NCBI GenBank assembly: GCA_030748955.1
Contig: JASMKZ010000009.1
Coordinates: 1-39,734 of the forward strand
Direction of reading: 5' to 3'
DNA length: 39,734 nucleotides
From: Fidelibacterota bacterium
Lineage (GTDB): Bacteria; Fidelibacterota; Marinisomatia; SCGC-AAA003-L08; D37C17
Shown here: positions 33,124-39,734 of the stretch, in pieces
Layout of the letters: each line of letters starts with the position of its first letter
Numbering within the stretch: the first letter of the stretch is position 1
The notes under the pieces: model-generated
Databases searched by the model: none
What the model was told of the DNA's origin: nothing
The model's input: only the letters and a program-made list of their open reading frames with translations
Program-made: the position numbers and the translations under genes

Positions 33124-34038
33124 ATGAAAGCAAATCAAATTAATATTGCAAATTTTCGACAAACTCCGGTAATCGATCAAGTTGGGGTTAATGAACGGGT
33201 TGCCCGATTGAATTCCAGAAGCATAAAAAAAACATCGAAAATGGCCGCCTTAAAGCTAGCCTTAAGTATGATTGATCTTACCACTCTGGAAGGAATGGAC
33301 ACACCAGGAAAAGTCCAGCAGTTATGTATTAAAGCAAAACATCTAAATCATGGAATTTCTGATTTGCCTCATGTTGCTGCCGTTTGTGTTTATCCCTCGC
33401 TCGTTAAAATAGCTAAAAAAGAATTGAATGGAACATCTATTAATGTAGCCTCTGTAGTCACAGGTTTTCCCAGCGGACAAACCAATTTTAAAACTCGACT
33501 AGAAGAGGTTCGATATGCCATTTGTGAAGGTGCCGATGAAGTAGATATGGTTATATCTCGAGGAAAATTTCTTTCTGGAGATTTTCAGCTTGTATTTGAT
33601 GAAATTGCCCAAACGAAAGAGGAGTGCGAGGATATACACCTCAAAGTTATTTTAGAAACCTCTGAGCTAAGTACTTTGGATAATATCCGTCGTGCAAGCG
33701 AAATTGCCATGAAAGCAGGTGCAGATTTTATTAAAACGTCAACGGGCAAGACAAAATGTGGCGCTACTCAACCCATTTCCTTAGTTATGCTGGAAGCCAT
33801 TAAAGACTTTTACCAAAAAACAAACAAAAAAATTGGGATGAAGCCTGCCGGGGGAATCAGTGATTCCAAAACCGCAATTCGATACTTGGTAATGGTGAAA
33901 GAGATACTTGGCAATGAATGGCTTACTCCCACCTTATTTCGTTTTGGAGCCAGCTCTTTAGCAAATGATTTATTAATGCAAATCACCAAACAACAAAGCG
34001 GTGCTTATCAATCCGCAGATTATTTTTCTAAGGATTAA
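33124..34038 (+). CDS. deoC: Deoxyribose-phosphate aldolase
   Basis: A 304-residue class I aldolase of the longer, eukaryote-like DERA type. The substrate segment DLTTLEGMDTPGK, the ICEGADEVDMVI strand, the Schiff-base lysine K204 in DFIKTSTGK and the second lysine in GMKPAGGIS are present. It splits 2-deoxyribose-5-phosphate into acetaldehyde and glyceraldehyde-3-phosphate. The aldehyde dehydrogenase gene begins two bases after its stop, so acetaldehyde oxidation is likely coupled. Confidence 0.96.
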   Translation: MKANQINIANFRQTPVIDQVGVNERVARLNSRSIKKTSKMAALKLALSMIDLTTLEGMDTPGKVQQLCIKAKHLNHGISDLPHVAAVCVYPSLVKIAKKELNGTSINVASVVTGFPSGQTNFKTRLEEVRYAICEGADEVDMVISRGKFLSGDFQLVFDEIAQTKEECEDIHLKVILETSELSTLDNIRRASEIAMKAGADFIKTSTGKTKCGATQPISLVMLEAIKDFYQKTNKKIGMKPAGGISDSKTAIRYLVMVKEILGNEWLTPTLFRFGASSLANDLLMQITKQQSGAYQSADYFSKD

Positions 34039-34040
34039 CA

Positions 34041-35495
34041 ATGACAAACCAAACAGATTTTATCACTGGTTATTCACCAGCTCCCGAATCTACAAATCTC
34101 ATTGAAATTAAAGAACGCTACCCTCTTTTTATTAAGGGAAAGTTTTTAGAACCCCAAAGTGGTAGATATTTTTCTACTATCAATCCCGCAACTGAAAAGA
34201 AACTTTCAGAAGTGGCTGTAGCAAACCAGACAGATGTTGATTTTGCAGTAAAATCGGCACGAAATGCTTATAAAAATGTCTGGTCAAAAATGCCTCCAAA
34301 AGAACGAAGCAAATATATCTATCGTATTGCAAGGGTATTACAGGAAAGAGGTCGTGAATTTGCTGTGATTGAATCAATGGATGGGGGAAAGCCAATTCGT
34401 GAGAGTCGCGATATTGACATTCCATTAGCAGTAGCACATTTTTTCTATTATGCTGGCTGGGCTGATAAACTCGAATATGCATTCCCAGGGAGGAAAGCAA
34501 ACGGATTAGGTGTTGCTGGACAAATTATACCTTGGAATTTTCCTCTTCTCATGGCTGCATGGAAAATAGCCCCTGCTTTGGCATGTGGAAACACCATTGT
34601 TCTAAAACCTGCAGAAACCACTCCCTTAACAGCCATGAAGTTAGCTGAATTATTACAAGATATCGATTTGCCTCCGGGGGTAGTAAATATTATTACCGGT
34701 GCAGGAGATACAGGAATTAAAATTGTTGATCACCCCGATATCAATAAAATTGCATTCACCGGTTCAACAGATGTGGGAAAAATAATTCAGAAATCTTTGG
34801 CAGGGACTCAAAAAAAATATACTTTAGAGCTTGGCGGAAAAGCAGCTCACATTATTTTTGATGATGCTGCAATTAATCAGGCAGTGGAAGGGATTATTAA
34901 TGGAATCTTTTTTAATCAAGGACATGTCTGCTGTGCCGGTAGCCGTTTATATGTACAGGAAGGTGTGGCTGAAGAAGTGATATCCAAATTAAAGGATCGA
35001 ATGGAGACACTTATAATTGGCGACCCCCTTGACAAAAATACTGATATTGGTGCCATTAATTCTAAAATGCAACTAAAAAAAATTATGGAGATTACACAAT
35101 CTGGGGAAGATGAAGGTGGGGTATTATTTCAATCTAAATGTACTACCCCAAAATCCGGTTATTGGTTTAAGCCTACGTTAATTTCAAATGTTGCCCAATC
35201 TAGCAGGGTTGTTCAGGAAGAAATATTTGGTCCCGTATTAGCAGTACAAACATTTAGAACAGTAGATGAGGTTATTGAAAAAGCAAATAATACTCCTTAT
35301 GGACTTTCCGGAGGAGTTTGGACAGATAAGGGAGCAAAGATATTTAAAATAACCAAACAAATACAAGCAGGTATCTTGTGGGCAAATACATTTAATAAAT
35401 TTGATCCAACTTCACCATTTGGTGGATTTAAAGAAAGTGGAATGGGTAGAGAAGGGGGAATACATGGCCTTTACCCTTATGTGGAGTTATCATGA
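34041..35495 (+). CDS. Aldehyde dehydrogenase, catalytic half of a split ALDH16
   Basis: A 484-residue NAD-dependent aldehyde dehydrogenase with a full active site: oxyanion Asn in IIPWNFPLLM, glycine loop FTGSTDVGK, general-base Glu in LELGGKAAH, and nucleophile C297 in FNQGHVCCAGSR. The C-terminal PFGGFKESGMGREGG is complete. The N-terminal part (EIKERYPLFIKGKFLEPQSG) matches ordinary ALDHs. Its TGA overlaps the ATG of the next gene by four bases. The two products add to 771 residues, close to the two-domain bacterial ALDH16 family, whose second domain is a catalytically empty ALDH copy. The likely substrate is acetaldehyde from DeoC. Confidence 0.93.
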   Translation: MTNQTDFITGYSPAPESTNLIEIKERYPLFIKGKFLEPQSGRYFSTINPATEKKLSEVAVANQTDVDFAVKSARNAYKNVWSKMPPKERSKYIYRIARVLQERGREFAVIESMDGGKPIRESRDIDIPLAVAHFFYYAGWADKLEYAFPGRKANGLGVAGQIIPWNFPLLMAAWKIAPALACGNTIVLKPAETTPLTAMKLAELLQDIDLPPGVVNIITGAGDTGIKIVDHPDINKIAFTGSTDVGKIIQKSLAGTQKKYTLELGGKAAHIIFDDAAINQAVEGIINGIFFNQGHVCCAGSRLYVQEGVAEEVISKLKDRMETLIIGDPLDKNTDIGAINSKMQLKKIMEITQSGEDEGGVLFQSKCTTPKSGYWFKPTLISNVAQSSRVVQEEIFGPVLAVQTFRTVDEVIEKANNTPYGLSGGVWTDKGAKIFKITKQIQAGILWANTFNKFDPTSPFGGFKESGMGREGGIHGLYPYVELS

Positions 35496-36355
35496 ATTCT
35501 CGAATTGATATTCAAAAAACTTATAAGTTGTATATTAATGGGAAATTCTCCCGAACAGAATCTGGCAGGTATTTCCCTCTTAAAGATTCTCGGGGAAAGG
35601 CTACTGTAAATTTGTGTCAGGCAAGCCGGAAAGATTTTAGGGAAGCAGTTAAATTTGCAAGAAAAGCGGTGGGCGGGTGGAGTAGCAGAACCGCGTATAA
35701 CCGTGGACAAATTCTCTACCGAATTGCTGAGACTTTAGAGGGCAGAAAAAAACAGTTTATCCAAGAATTAAACCATTTTGGTATTACAAAAAATAATGCA
35801 ACTCAAGAAGTAGAAATTACAATTGATCGTTTGGTGTATTATGCTGGATGGGCAGACAAATACCAAGCTCTATTTAGCTCCGTTAATCCAGTTTCAAGTG
35901 CACATTATAATTTTTCTGTTCCTGAATATCAGGGTGTGATTGCAATTATCTCTCCAAATGACAATCCATTGCTGGGGTTGGCATCTCTCATCGCTCCGGC
36001 TTTTGTTGGTGGTAATACAATTGTATGTCTTGCTTCAGAAAAGAACCCCCTTACTGCCATTACCTTTGCCGAAGTTCTCCATGCATCCGATATTCCCAAT
36101 GGTGCGGTTAATATCCTAACCGGATTTAGTTCTGAACTAGCGGAACATTTTTCCTCACATAAAGATGTAAATGGTATTGTGTATTGTGGTGAAAATTTAG
36201 AATTGAATAAATCAATTCAGGAAAATGCATCTGAAAATGTAAAACGAATACACTATTATGACAAAATAAACTGGCTAATAAATAAAGGTCAATCACCTTA
36301 TTTTATCATGGATCATTCTGAAATAAAAACAACCTGGCATCCAATTGGTAGTTAA
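35492..36355 (+). CDS. Truncated ALDH-like partner (ALDH16 second-domain equivalent)
   Basis: A 287-residue protein homologous to the N-terminal, NAD-binding half of aldehyde dehydrogenases: KLYINGKFSRTESGRYFPL, YYAGWADKYQALFS and GVIAIISPNDNPLLGLASLI are recognisable. The general-base ELGGK and the nucleophile-cysteine segment are absent, and the oxyanion Asn motif PWN is altered to SPNDN. No frameshift or internal stop is seen, and the ATGA overlap with the catalytic gene suggests a maintained partner, not decay. In ALDH16 proteins the equivalent second domain supports a dimer-like monomer. A non-catalytic structural subunit is inferred. The frame ends with TAA at 36353-36355. Confidence 0.82.
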   Translation: MNSRIDIQKTYKLYINGKFSRTESGRYFPLKDSRGKATVNLCQASRKDFREAVKFARKAVGGWSSRTAYNRGQILYRIAETLEGRKKQFIQELNHFGITKNNATQEVEITIDRLVYYAGWADKYQALFSSVNPVSSAHYNFSVPEYQGVIAIISPNDNPLLGLASLIAPAFVGGNTIVCLASEKNPLTAITFAEVLHASDIPNGAVNILTGFSSELAEHFSSHKDVNGIVYCGENLELNKSIQENASENVKRIHYYDKINWLINKGQSPYFIMDHSEIKTTWHPIGS

Positions 36356-36402
36356 TGATTAATTCAAACAAATGCTATTGAAAAATCTGTTCATTCCTTT
36401 CA

Positions 36403-39087
36403 ATGAATAGTCGTATTTTTTTTGCAGTGCAATCCACCTTTAAACGCAGGATATATTTTATTATTAGAAATTTTTTCCTAACGGTTTTCCTCTCTTTTGC
36501 TTATTCAATTTCGGATGCTTATCAAGATTTAAATATCGATTTTCTGTTAGATGACACCACAAAAGTTCAATCAAAAAAATCTTCCAAAGGCACGAAGAAA
36601 GATGGTAAAAAACTATTTAAGAATGTAATTAAGGACTTCAAAAAAATTGACGGCCTGTTCACTATTTATTGGAGTGTAGAAAAAAATAAAGCTTACCTCT
36701 CTATACTTCCAGATCAATTAGAGAAAGTTTACCTGGCGGGTCTCACCCGCCAATCAGGTGACGGTTATTATTTAGATGGAAGTTCCATGCTAAATGAATA
36801 TCCATTTATGTTTAGACAGATTGGAAACCGAGTACAATTTGTAAATATAAATGTAAAATTTCGGGCAGACAAAGACTCCCCATTTAGCCGATCTGTAGAT
36901 AGGCACACCTCTCACTCTATTCTTTCCTCTACTATAATTGAAAGTGACCCTCACCCAAAGGATAGCTCAATATTGGTTGATATTGGAAAATTATTTATTT
37001 ATGATATTGAAGAAGTTACACGTAAAAGTCAGGGGATTTATAGTTTTGATAAAAAAGACAGCTATTTTAAAGATTTAAAATCTTTTCCGTTCAATACAGA
37101 AATTGAAATTGCCCTGCATTTTAAGGGTAAAAAGGGAAAGTATATTTATACACTTCCCAGCTCTACCAGCGTATTGGTGAATTATCATGTGAGCCTTTCG
37201 GCAATCCCTGAAACGGATTATCAGCCTCGTTTGGCTGATGACCGCGTGGGTCACTTTGTAACCATTTATCAAGATTATACAGATGTTCGTAAAATTTCAC
37301 CCTATATCCGTTATATCAATCGGTGGAATTTGGAAAAGAAGAATCCCCAAGCAAAAATTTCCGAACCAAAGCAACCTATAGTTTATTGGCTTGAAAATTC
37401 AATCCCCTATGAATTTCGAGATGCTGTTCGTGAGGGAATATTAGGCTGGAATGAGGCCTTTGAGGCAGCCGGTTTTAAGAATGCCATAGTGGTAAAGCAA
37501 ATGCCTGATGAGGCTGATTGGAACCCTGCCGATGTTAGATATTCAACTATTCGCTGGATGTTTCAACCTGGGTCTGGCTACGCAGTTGGACCCTCTCGAG
37601 CAAACCCATATACTGGAGAACTTTACGATGCAGATATTAGGATAAGTGCCGATTTTGTCCGTGCCTTTTACCGATCACAGACGGAATTTGTCACTCCAAT
37701 GCTTGGGCAGGTGAGTATGGATTTTGATTCCGAAGAACCCTCTGAAGAATTTTCATCTAAAATGTGCCAGTACGGAGATCACCTCCAATATGAAATGGCA
37801 TCGGCATGGGATGTAATGACCACTTCTGGAATAATTAAGGGGACGGATGAAGAGTTGCAAAACTACATCCACAATGGGATTGTAGATTTGATTTTACATG
37901 AAGTGGGGCATACCTTGGGATTACGACATAATTTTAAAGCCAGTTCTATTTACTCTATTGAACAATTGAGTGATCCTGCTTTTACAAAAAAATATGGTAT
38001 TAGTGGGTCAGTAATGGATTATCAACCTATCAATGTATTTGATGGCGAAACTTTTTTTCAAACTAAACCTGGGGTCTATGATTATTGGGCAATCGAGTAT
38101 GCCTATAAACAGCCGGATAGATCGGGTAAATCAGAATCCGATTTTTTAGAATCCATTGCATCTCGTTCTAACGATCCATTATTGCGATATGGTACAGATG
38201 AAGATACGTTTGGACAATCAACAAGGGGGATGGACCCCCATTCAAGTGCATGGGATTTAACCGATGACCCAATGGCATACTATAAAAAAAGATTCGAAAT
38301 GTCACAGGAACTGCTTGAACTTATACCAGAATATTTTGAAAAACCTGGAGAAAAATACTCTACAATTCGCAGGGTGTTTGGTCGGGGGCTACGAGATTAT
38401 TTAAGCGCTGCTCGCAATATTGCCAAATATATTGGAGGTATTCACCATAGTCGCCATCATGTTGGTGATCCTGGTGGAGATAATCCATTTACATTAATAC
38501 CTGCAGAAAGACAGCGAGAAGCTCTCAATTTTATATTGGATAATATTTTGGCAGAAGATACCTTTCAATTTGACCCAAATTTATTGAATAAACTGGCTCC
38601 AGAAAGAGGTTGGGATTTTAAAGGATCTGTATGGAGAATGGGCAGAATTGATTATCCAATTCATGATTATGTCCGATTTATTCAATCCGGCAGCATTTAT
38701 CGTCTACACCATCCTCGTATTTTTGCACGAATTCGAGATAATGAATTAAAATTTCCAAAGGGTGAATCAATTTATACCCTTACGGAACATTTTCAGAAAA
38801 TCTCCAAATCTCTGTGGTCAGAGTTAGAAAAAAATAACAATGTGAACAGTTTCCGCCGAGACCTCCAAAAATCTCATGTGGAAGTGCTTACTATTATTCT
38901 ACTAAACGAAAGAGGATATTTTCATAGCGATGCCGTGGCCCTGGCGCGTGCTAACTTGAGAGAGACGCATTCCAATATAAAAGAGTCATTGGAAACGGGT
39001 TTATTTAATGATTATACCAAGGCACACCTTAGTGAATGTGCCAATAAAATTCAATCAGCATATAAGGCACAGACCGTTGTTAATTAG
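36403..39087 (+). CDS. Large secreted zinc-dependent metalloprotease (DUF5117/DUF4953-like)
   Basis: An 894-residue protein. After a basic N-terminus, a hydrophobic signal segment (FIIRNFFLTVFLSFAYSI) is visible. The N-terminal half includes a domain of the DUF5117 type (IDGLFTIYWSVEKNKAYL). The zinc motif HEVGHTLGLRH lies at residues 499-509, followed by a Met-turn in GSVMDYQPIN; DEEL/NGIVDLILHE precedes the motif. The C-terminal region (QSTRGMDPHSSAWDLTDDPM and beyond) matches the DUF4953 style. Family members are exported in Bacteroidota and Planctomycetota; substrates are unknown. No T9SS sorting tail is present. No ribosome site is visible before the ATG, so the start is uncertain within a few codons. 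Confidence 0.85.
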   Translation: MNSRIFFAVQSTFKRRIYFIIRNFFLTVFLSFAYSISDAYQDLNIDFLLDDTTKVQSKKSSKGTKKDGKKLFKNVIKDFKKIDGLFTIYWSVEKNKAYLSILPDQLEKVYLAGLTRQSGDGYYLDGSSMLNEYPFMFRQIGNRVQFVNINVKFRADKDSPFSRSVDRHTSHSILSSTIIESDPHPKDSSILVDIGKLFIYDIEEVTRKSQGIYSFDKKDSYFKDLKSFPFNTEIEIALHFKGKKGKYIYTLPSSTSVLVNYHVSLSAIPETDYQPRLADDRVGHFVTIYQDYTDVRKISPYIRYINRWNLEKKNPQAKISEPKQPIVYWLENSIPYEFRDAVREGILGWNEAFEAAGFKNAIVVKQMPDEADWNPADVRYSTIRWMFQPGSGYAVGPSRANPYTGELYDADIRISADFVRAFYRSQTEFVTPMLGQVSMDFDSEEPSEEFSSKMCQYGDHLQYEMASAWDVMTTSGIIKGTDEELQNYIHNGIVDLILHEVGHTLGLRHNFKASSIYSIEQLSDPAFTKKYGISGSVMDYQPINVFDGETFFQTKPGVYDYWAIEYAYKQPDRSGKSESDFLESIASRSNDPLLRYGTDEDTFGQSTRGMDPHSSAWDLTDDPMAYYKKRFEMSQELLELIPEYFEKPGEKYSTIRRVFGRGLRDYLSAARNIAKYIGGIHHSRHHVGDPGGDNPFTLIPAERQREALNFILDNILAEDTFQFDPNLLNKLAPERGWDFKGSVWRMGRIDYPIHDYVRFIQSGSIYRLHHPRIFARIRDNELKFPKGESIYTLTEHFQKISKSLWSELEKNNNVNSFRRDLQKSHVEVLTIILLNERGYFHSDAVALARANLRETHSNIKESLETGLFNDYTKAHLSECANKIQSAYKAQTVVN

Positions 39088-39124
39088 TATAGTAAATAAC
39101 TCCGCTTATTCAAGAAACAGCTAT

Positions 39125-39734
39125 CTACTCTACTAACTCTCTTACCTCACTTCCTGATGTAATTTCTTCAATTTTACTAAGTGGTTTTTCCAGCTGTTTT
39201 TTTCTAGTGCCTACCATGGTACTGTAATCTTTTTGGGCGGCTTCCAAACTGCGCCCCATTTTATCCATCACCTCAACATACTTATCCCATTGAAGACGAA
39301 ATGCATTTAAGAGGTTCATTACTTCAGCGGCTTTTTCTTCCATGGAAAAGTTACGTGTAGCCTGGTAAATGAGTGACAACATTGCATATAAAGTAAGAGG
39401 AGAACAGAGCAAAACTTTTTTCTCTAAGGCATAATCAATAAGCTGCGTATCTTCCTGATTGATAAATCCGTATATTGATTCATTAGGTATAAACATCAAC
39501 ACATAATCCAGAGTACCTTCCCCCGGGTTGACATATGCCCTACTAGCAATTGCTTTAATATGAAGTTTTACATCCCGAAGAAAATCTTTTTTGTGGGATT
39601 CCTGCTCCTCATCTAATTCTGAATTAATATAACGCTCATAACTTGCAAGGGGAAATTTTACATCCATATTGAGTTTCTTTTCCTTTGGAAGAAAAAAGGT
39701 GTAGTCAGGTTTTTCGCCTGACTCCACCTGGGTT
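39125..39734 (-). CDS. rmuC: RmuC-family DNA recombination protein (3' part)
   Basis: The C-terminal 202 residues of RmuC; the gene enters from beyond the right edge. Visible family motifs are QVESGEKPDYTFFLP at the edge, MDVKFPLASYERYI, YVLMFIPNESIYGFI and LCSPLTLYAMLSLIYQATRNF. These belong to the restriction-endonuclease-like core of RmuC, which limits inversions at short inverted repeats. The stop is TAG at 39125-39127. The GTG at 39725-39727 is internal, because the conserved QVESGE motif continues across it. Confidence 0.93.
   Translation of the reverse strand, partial: TQVESGEKPDYTFFLPKEKKLNMDVKFPLASYERYINSELDEEQESHKKDFLRDVKLHIKAIASRAYVNPGEGTLDYVLMFIPNESIYGFINQEDTQLIDYALEKKVLLCSPLTLYAMLSLIYQATRNFSMEEKAAEVMNLLNAFRLQWDKYVEVMDKMGRSLEAAQKDYSTMVGTRKKQLEKPLSKIEEITSGSEVRELVE

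Noticed and set aside
35492-36355. Reading the short ALDH as a decayed pseudogene.
   Set aside because: The frame is intact, overlaps the upstream stop as ATGA, and its length fits the empty second domain of ALDH16 proteins.
1-39734. Search for tRNA/rRNA genes, CRISPR arrays, IS elements, att sites and prophage genes.
   Set aside because: No cloverleaf, spaced-repeat array, transposase, integrase or terminal inverted repeat was recognised by reading. Gaps are short and most are explained by promoters and terminators.

Overview
The window is AT-rich DNA from a bacterium of the FCB assemblage, most likely Candidatus Marinimicrobia (SAR406, Neomarinimicrobiota) or a close relative. The evidence is a type IX secretion C-terminal sorting domain with the YPNPFNPTTTI signature, a dockerin-like calcium-binding module in a secreted protein, Cys-rich GCxDPxACNF-type repeats, a Bacteroidota-like long SecA, and frequent TTG/GTG starts. 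The taxon is inferred from protein style, not from a marker search. I see no rRNA, tRNA, IS element, prophage or CRISPR array; this is mainly chromosomal core genome with lineage-specific respiratory and secreted proteins.

Layout. (1) 1-410: the 5' part of a secreted Cys-rich repeat protein, minus strand. (2) 621-12467: a compact minus-strand block read as aspS, phoH, thiolase, 3-hydroxyacyl-CoA dehydrogenase, acyl-CoA dehydrogenase, leucine-type amino-acid dehydrogenase, nusB, secA and a cystathionine gamma-lyase/synthase. It mixes housekeeping with C4/branched-chain acyl-CoA metabolism. (3) 12468-12717: a divergent intergenic region with a 17-bp direct repeat. (4) 12718-16655, plus strand: a T9SS-exported metalloprotease, CsaA, a cupredoxin-like periplasmic protein and a SCO1/SenC lipoprotein. 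(5) 16691-24968, minus strand: a Rieske/cytochrome b respiratory complex locus. It encodes a MORN-type lipoprotein, three single-helix mini-proteins (33, 48 and 52 aa), a HEAT-repeat membrane protein, a Rieske protein, cytochrome b6-like and subunit IV-like proteins, a 986-aa membrane-anchored octaheme cytochrome c with a long coiled-coil stalk, a four-helix membrane protein, a 54-aa membrane mini-protein and a 2x[4Fe-4S] ferredoxin. (6) 25005-26741: a secreted PNGase F-like glycoamidase. (7) 26975-31678, plus strand: metG, tatD, rsmA, a primary sigma factor with a histone H1-like lysine-rich N-terminus, rpsU and a terminator. (8) 31756-36355: a phosphohexomutase, deoC and a two-gene aldehyde dehydrogenase that looks like a split ALDH16. 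(9) 36403-39087: a large secreted zinc metalloprotease. (10) 39125-39734: the 3' part of rmuC, minus strand.

The best candidate for an undescribed system is the 16.7-25.0 kb respiratory locus. The cytochrome b6-like subunit carries a Cys at the place where b6f-type proteins attach an extra heme. The quinol-oxidation motif is APWY instead of PEWY. The cytochrome c partner is an eight-heme protein on a helical-hairpin stalk with an acidic tail. A ferredoxin and several mini-proteins are co-encoded. The converging cupredoxin and SCO genes fit a copper-dependent electron sink. Other distinctive items are the H1-like sigma factor and the split ALDH16 downstream of deoC.
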